Positions 60,526 to 64,000 of a stretch of DNA of 64,000 nucleotides are shown piece after piece. Each line of letters opens with the position of its first letter. Within the stretch, counting starts at the first letter, position 1. The stretch comes from JAATGA01 sp047605605. GTDB taxonomy: Bacteria > Pseudomonadota > Alphaproteobacteria > Rhodobacterales > Rhodobacteraceae. The stretch spans positions 1 through 64,000 of the forward strand of contig JASGFG010000004.1 in NCBI GenBank assembly GCA_047605605.1, read 5' to 3'. The translations under genes were made by a program, and so were the position numbers. Below the pieces are notes generated by a model. It was given only the letters and a program-made list of their open reading frames with translations. It did no database searches and had not been told where the DNA came from.

Positions 60526-61137
60526 ATGCCGTCCCTTTCCGCCCGCCATCTGCGGATATTGTTGCTTGTTTCCTCAGCAGTCACACCACTTTCATGCCTG
60601 AGCGCGGATTATGCCTGGCAGGATCCGATGCCCTATATGGGCACGCCCCTGCGCGACGGCCGGATCGTTTCGGGAACCCGGCACCTCAACTACAACGTCG
60701 ATGATGCGAAGGACCGTTTCAGCGACCGCTGGGTGCAATTGCGCAGCGAATGGACGCCTTGGGATGCCGTGTCGGTCACGGCCACGCTTTACGGCATCGG
60801 CTCCCGCCGCGATTTCCGCAATGCCGAAACCTATCTGTGGGATCCGGCGACCGACACCGTGACGGTCGACGAATTCCGCGCCATCCGGCAAAAGCAGGAC
60901 CAGACCGGCCTGCGCACCGAAGCCGCGTTCGACTACACCCTCGGCGGGCTGAACGGCCGCACCGTTGCAGGGTTCGACGTGAACCACGCGACGTCCTCTT
61001 ACGCCGACTATTCCAGCTATGGCGCGGTGGAGGTCAATCCGTTCGATCCCGATCCGGGCAGCTTTCCGGCCGGGGCGATGCAGGCCATTCTGGGCGCGCC
61101 CCGCCGGTTTGAGCTTCAACTGACCAGAAAGTTCTAA
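60526..61137 (+). pseudogene. Collapsed TonB-dependent receptor (in-frame deletion product)
   Basis: 203 residues where a receptor would have about 700. Signal peptide (RHLRILLLVSSAVTPLSCLSA), then directly a mid-barrel part (LRSEWTPWDAVSVTATLYG, RRDFRNAETYLWDP, GLNGRTVAGFDVNHA, VNPFDPDPGSF), then directly the receptor C-terminus GAPRRFELQLTRKF with terminal Phe. Plug domain, TonB box and most strands are missing, but the frame stays open. Ribosome site GGAGG at 60516-60520. Cannot work as a gated porin; probably a dead gene. Confidence 0.78.
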
Positions 61138-61140
61138 GCC

Positions 61141-62061
61141 GTGGCGCAAGACGACACGATGGCGCTGCTCGACTCCCTGCTCGGGGCGGGCGATCACGTC
61201 TGGAGTATCGGCACATCGGCAGGCGTGATCGGGGTCACGCCGGCCGGTTCTTCGATGGTTGACGGACCCACGATGTGGACCGGGCAGGTGGGCCTGCGGT
61301 TGCAAGGCATACCCCGGCTTCTGGCATTCGAGACGCTCAGTTCCGATCCGGCGGGATGGAATCACGGCATCGCGCTTTGCGTCGCCGCACCTTCGCCCGC
61401 GCGCCGGGCCGGGGTCATCACATCGCTGGGGCCGGACAGCGGCGCGATCCGCCCGCAGGATCGCAACCTGCCGCTGTTCGATCTGGGGCTGGGGCATCAG
61501 GGTGTCTCCCACCTGCTGCTGCGCCCCGCGCCTGAAAGGGTTGAAAGCCTGCGCAGTCTCTGCGGTTTGGCGTGGCAAGATGCGATCCCTCGGCTGGATG
61601 GCCGCGCCGGCTGCTGGATCGTGGAAACCCCGCTCGCCCGTCTGGAACACCGCGCGGTCGAAGGGCCGCCGCCGTTTCACACCTTTCCTGCCCAAACCGG
61701 GCTGACGACCCATCCGCGCACCACACCGATGCCGGATGGCCTCGTGCCGGTGGCGCATGTCTTTCCGCCCCATCCGCTGCGCCAGCGGCCGGGCGTTCCC
61801 CAGGCCTTCGATCCCGAACGGCATCGGACTTTTCAGGCGATCCTTGAACGCCATGGCCGCGCCGACCTCTGGGCGCTGAAGCAATCCGTCCTCGCCGCGC
61901 TGCGCGAGGGGCGCGACATTCCCGCGGCGCGCGACCGGCATTCCGCCGCAGTGATCCGCGTCACGCTGCGGCAGGCCCTGCACATCGGCGTCAGACCCGC
62001 GCCGGAAATCCTGCGCGAGCGCGACCGCGCCCTGTTCCGCGCCATGGAGAGGCGGGAATGA
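61141..62061 (+). CDS. Conserved hypothetical protein next to receptor/ABC genes
   Basis: About 306 residues, no signal peptide or membrane helix. Start GTG at 61141 or ATG at 61159. I do not recognise a characterised family; relatives sit beside siderophore or cobalamin-type receptor genes in Rhodobacterales, from memory only. Segments such as WSIGTSAGVIGVTP and RLDGRAGCWIVETPLARLEHR give no catalytic motif I can name. It appears intact while all transport genes around it are decayed. Shares ATGA with the following remnant. Confidence 0.6.
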   Translation: MAQDDTMALLDSLLGAGDHVWSIGTSAGVIGVTPAGSSMVDGPTMWTGQVGLRLQGIPRLLAFETLSSDPAGWNHGIALCVAAPSPARRAGVITSLGPDSGAIRPQDRNLPLFDLGLGHQGVSHLLLRPAPERVESLRSLCGLAWQDAIPRLDGRAGCWIVETPLARLEHRAVEGPPPFHTFPAQTGLTTHPRTTPMPDGLVPVAHVFPPHPLRQRPGVPQAFDPERHRTFQAILERHGRADLWALKQSVLAALREGRDIPAARDRHSAAVIRVTLRQALHIGVRPAPEILRERDRALFRAMERRE

Positions 62062-62455
62062 CCCCGCTCACCCGCCGCTTTCTACTGGCTTCGGGCGGCG
62101 CTGGCCTTGCCTCTGTCCGCCGCCGCGCCGCGCCGGATCGTGACGACCGAGCTTGTGCTGACCGAAACCGCACTTGCGCTGGATCTGCCGATCATGGCCG
62201 CTGACACGGGGCGCGGATCGGCGGCGCAAGCACTGATTGCCGATCTGGACAACCGCCTCGCGCCGCTACCCGCGCCGCCCGCCGAGCCGGTCATATTGAC
62301 CCGCGTGATGGAGATGGGCGAAGCGCGCTGGCCTTTTCCCGCGGCTCTCTGCCCGGCGACGTGCTGGCGGGTTTGGGCGTGGCGAATGCCTTTCCCGATG
62401 CCGGGCCGTTCGGGGCCATAACGGTGGGCCTTGATCGGCTGGTCGGCGCGGGAAC
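62058..62455 (+). pseudogene. Remnant of a FhuD/FecB-type periplasmic binding protein
   Basis: ATG at 62058 overlaps the previous stop; the signal-like MTPLTRRFLLA runs in one frame, APRRIVTTELVLTETALALDLP...ADTG in a second, and FSRGSLPGDVLAGLGVANAF...GAITVGLDRL back in the first. These are FhuD-type segments (start of the mature domain, then the late RGS...L.RLG.AN.W region). Middle parts are missing and two frameshifts break the gene. Confidence 0.72.
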
Positions 62456-63560
62456 CGTACTGGGCGGGCTGAATGCGGCGCTGGCGCTGTTTCGTCACGA
62501 GGTGCTGCAAAGCCTGTTCCTGTGGCAAGGGAGAAATCTTGCCCAGACCGGCTGGTCGGGCGTCCGGATACTGGTTGTGACGCTGGCCCTCGGCGCCCCG
62601 CTTTGCCTGCTGGCCGCGCGTGCCTTGCGGGTAATCGAGGCGGGCGAAGATACGGCGCGCAGTCTGGGTTTGCGCCCCAGACGCTGGCGGCTGGCGGTGT
62701 CGGTGCTGGCCGTCGCCATGGCCTCGGCCGTGACGGCGGTGATCGGCGTCTTTACATTTCTGGGCCTGATCGCGCCGCTGGTTGCGCGTCTGCTGTCGCG
62801 GGGGCGCGCCCCGGCGACGGACTCGGCGCTGACCGGGGCCGGGCTGCTGGCGCTGGCGGATCAACTGGCGCAGCGCCTGCCCGGCGCGTTTCCGCTGCCG
62901 TTGGACAGCATGCTGGTGCTGGCTGGCTCGCTGATGCTTCTGTCGCTGTTGCGGAGGTTGCCGTTCGAACCGACCGAGGTGGGGACGCCTGCGCAGGCAT
63001 TGCGGCTGCCCCGCCTGTCACCCACGACCCTGGCCTTGGGCGCTACGTTGACACTGACCGCGGCCCTGACGCTGGGCCGCACGCCCGAAGGGGGGCAGAT
63101 CAGCGTGATGCCGATGCTGGACTGGCGGTTGCCCCGAGTTATGGCCGCGTTGACCGCAGGCATGGCATTCGGGGGCGCGGGGGCGCTGTTGCAGCGGCTG
63201 ACCGCGAACAGGCTGGCGAGGCCGGAGCTTCTGGGCATCTCGACCACCGCCTCGCTGGGTCTGCTGCTGTGGGTTCTGTTCGCGGGCAGCACCGGCCGGG
63301 CGGGGCTGTTTCTGGCCACAGGGCCGGGCGCCCTAGCGGGGCTGGGACTGATCACCACGGTTGTGGCGCGGCGGAGGTTTTCACCGCGCCACCTGCTGCT
63401 GGCGGGGCTGGCGGTAACGACGCTGTTTTCGGCGCTGCTGTCGCTGCTGCTGGCCTCAGGCCACCCGATGGCGGGGCAGCTTCTGGGATGGCTGTCGGGG
63501 TCGACCTATCGCGCGGCCATGGCCGATGCCGCGCCCGCCCTTGGCCTGGCGCAGCTTTCC
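62455..63560 (+). pseudogene. Truncated FecCD/FhuB-type ABC permease
   Basis: Continues in frame from the binding-protein remnant. Contains the late part of FhuB domain 1 (SLGLRPRRWRLAVSVLAVAMA, VIGVFTFLGLIAPLVARLL) and the first part of domain 2 (MPMLDWRLPRVMAALTAGMA, FGGAGALLQRLTANRLARPELLGIS, LLGWLSGSTYRA). The start of domain 1 and the end of domain 2, with its own GLIAPH loop, are missing. FhuB normally has about 650 residues with two such domains. Not functional as it stands. Confidence 0.78.
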
Positions 63561-63576
63561 ACGGGAGTGGCGATGG

Positions 63577-63765
63577 CTGCACGATCTGAACCTTGCCGCG
63601 CGCTTTTGCGACGATCTTCTGGCGGTGCGGGATGGGCAGGTGATCGCCCATGGGCCAGTCGACGAGGTTCTGCGCCCCGACATATTGGCCAAAACCTTCG
63701 ATGTGCCGATGCGGGTGATCCGCGATGGCCGCGATCTGGTCCTTATCGCGCAGGCAGGGCCGTAA
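63577..63765 (+). pseudogene. C-terminal fragment of a FhuC-type ABC ATPase
   Basis: Frame reads LHDLNLAARFCDDLLAVRDG and then a PVDEVLRPDILAKTFDVPMRV segment before the TAA. This begins at the H-loop (HDLNLA) and holds only the last 60 or so residues; Walker A, signature and Walker B are gone. It is joined out of frame to the permease remnant, so one deletion removed the end of the permease and most of the ATPase. Confidence 0.8.
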
Positions 63766-63875
63766 CGCACGGAAATCGGCAATCCGACAGCCGATACGCC
63801 TGACTGCCGGGCTGTCTCATGCGCCGTTGCCCCCGCTTATGGATTGCGGGTGTCGGCAGAACGATAAACGCGGCC
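63766..63875. other. Short gap at the end of the collapsed operon
   Basis: About 110 bp between the ATPase remnant and the convergent kinase stop. No clear terminator. Confidence 0.35.
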
Positions 63876-64000
63876 TCATTCGGGCGGGAAAGCAATCTTC
63901 GGCATCATGACTTCGACATGCAGGCCGTCGGGAGACCAGCGTCGAGTCATCGTCCACCCCGACATCTCGACGACGTTGCGGACAAGACTGGTTCCAAAGC
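63876..64000 (-). CDS. C-terminal end of a probable histidine kinase (partial)
   Basis: Minus-strand frame enters from the right edge and reads FGTSLVRNVVEM, then SGWTMTRRWSPDGLHVEVMM and a stop at 63876-63878. The order G.GT.LV...V followed by W.PDGL...V..P is that of the last part of the ATPase domain in HWE/HisKA_2-type kinases. Only about 40 residues are visible, so the family call is tentative. Confidence 0.45.
   Translation of the reverse strand, partial: FGTSLVRNVVEMSGWTMTRRWSPDGLHVEVMMPKIAFPPE

Noticed and set aside
62361..63803. The 480-codon open frame as a complete, functional permease.
   Set aside because: Only the end of one FecCD domain and the start of the second are present, and the 3' part of the frame is an out-of-frame read of the ATPase remnant.
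1..64000. tRNA genes, rRNA genes, CRISPR arrays, prophage or conjugation genes.
   Set aside because: No cloverleaf, regular short repeats or phage/transfer proteins were recognised on reading; a tRNAscan or CRISPR search was not possible.

Overview
The window looks like a GC-rich alphaproteobacterial chromosome or chromid segment from the Rhodobacterales, plausibly Paracoccus or a close relative. This is inferred from the hemH/comF/grxC/nitrilase/tamBA gene set, strong G/C third-position bias, an alphaproteobacterial-style ROK-xylFHGBA locus, and many ABC sugar importers. No tRNA, rRNA or CRISPR array was seen.

Layout. (1) 1-20.1 kb is mostly backbone: ferrochelatase, an NDUFAF5-like methyltransferase, ComF, glutaredoxin 3, a Nit-type amidase, MarR and YihY proteins, and TamB/TamA. 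A complete D-xylose locus follows (ROK regulator divergent from xylF-xylH-xylG-xylB-xylA), then ubiG and a prolyl iminopeptidase. (2) 20.3-20.9 kb holds a decayed IS3-family transposase and a LuxR-type HTH fragment. (3) 21.1-31.8 kb is a catabolic locus that reads step by step as L-galactose to KDPG: mutarotase, aldose dehydrogenase, lactonase, L-galactonate dehydrogenase, tagaturonate reductase, altronate dehydratase and KDG kinase, with its own ABC importer and a GntR regulator that appears to carry two winged helices. (4) 31.9-32.1 kb is another IS3 scar, followed by an EamA exporter and an amine-type module at 33.0-39.6 kb (FAD oxidoreductase, cupin, PotABCD-like importer, XRE-cupin regulator). 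(5) 39.7-39.8 kb is an IS66 scar, followed by a DeoR/RbsACB-type importer/AraD/AraB pentulose module without an isomerase (39.9-46.6 kb). (6) 46.9-59.7 kb is a polyol/ketohexose module: two convergent operons (3-epimerase, PfkB kinase, GatZ-type protein and three SDRs; against HAD, MalK-type ATPase, Zn-ADH, a small membrane protein and a CUT1 importer), plus a SorC regulator. (7) 60.2-63.8 kb is a cobalamin riboswitch in front of a collapsed TonB-receptor/FhuD/FhuB/FhuC-type operon. The end of a probable histidine kinase gene runs off the right edge.

How the parts work together. Most modules pair an importer with the enzymes for its likely substrate and a dedicated regulator. Three patterns link them. 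Almost the same 26-bp inverted repeat (9-bp arms, 8-bp spacer, one mismatch) sits in front of both outer ends of the polyol module, which suggests one SorC regulon. Every one of the five solute-binding-protein genes is followed directly by a GC-rich stem-loop before the next gene. Decayed transposase fragments lie at three module borders, which suggests the catabolic modules were assembled by transfer.
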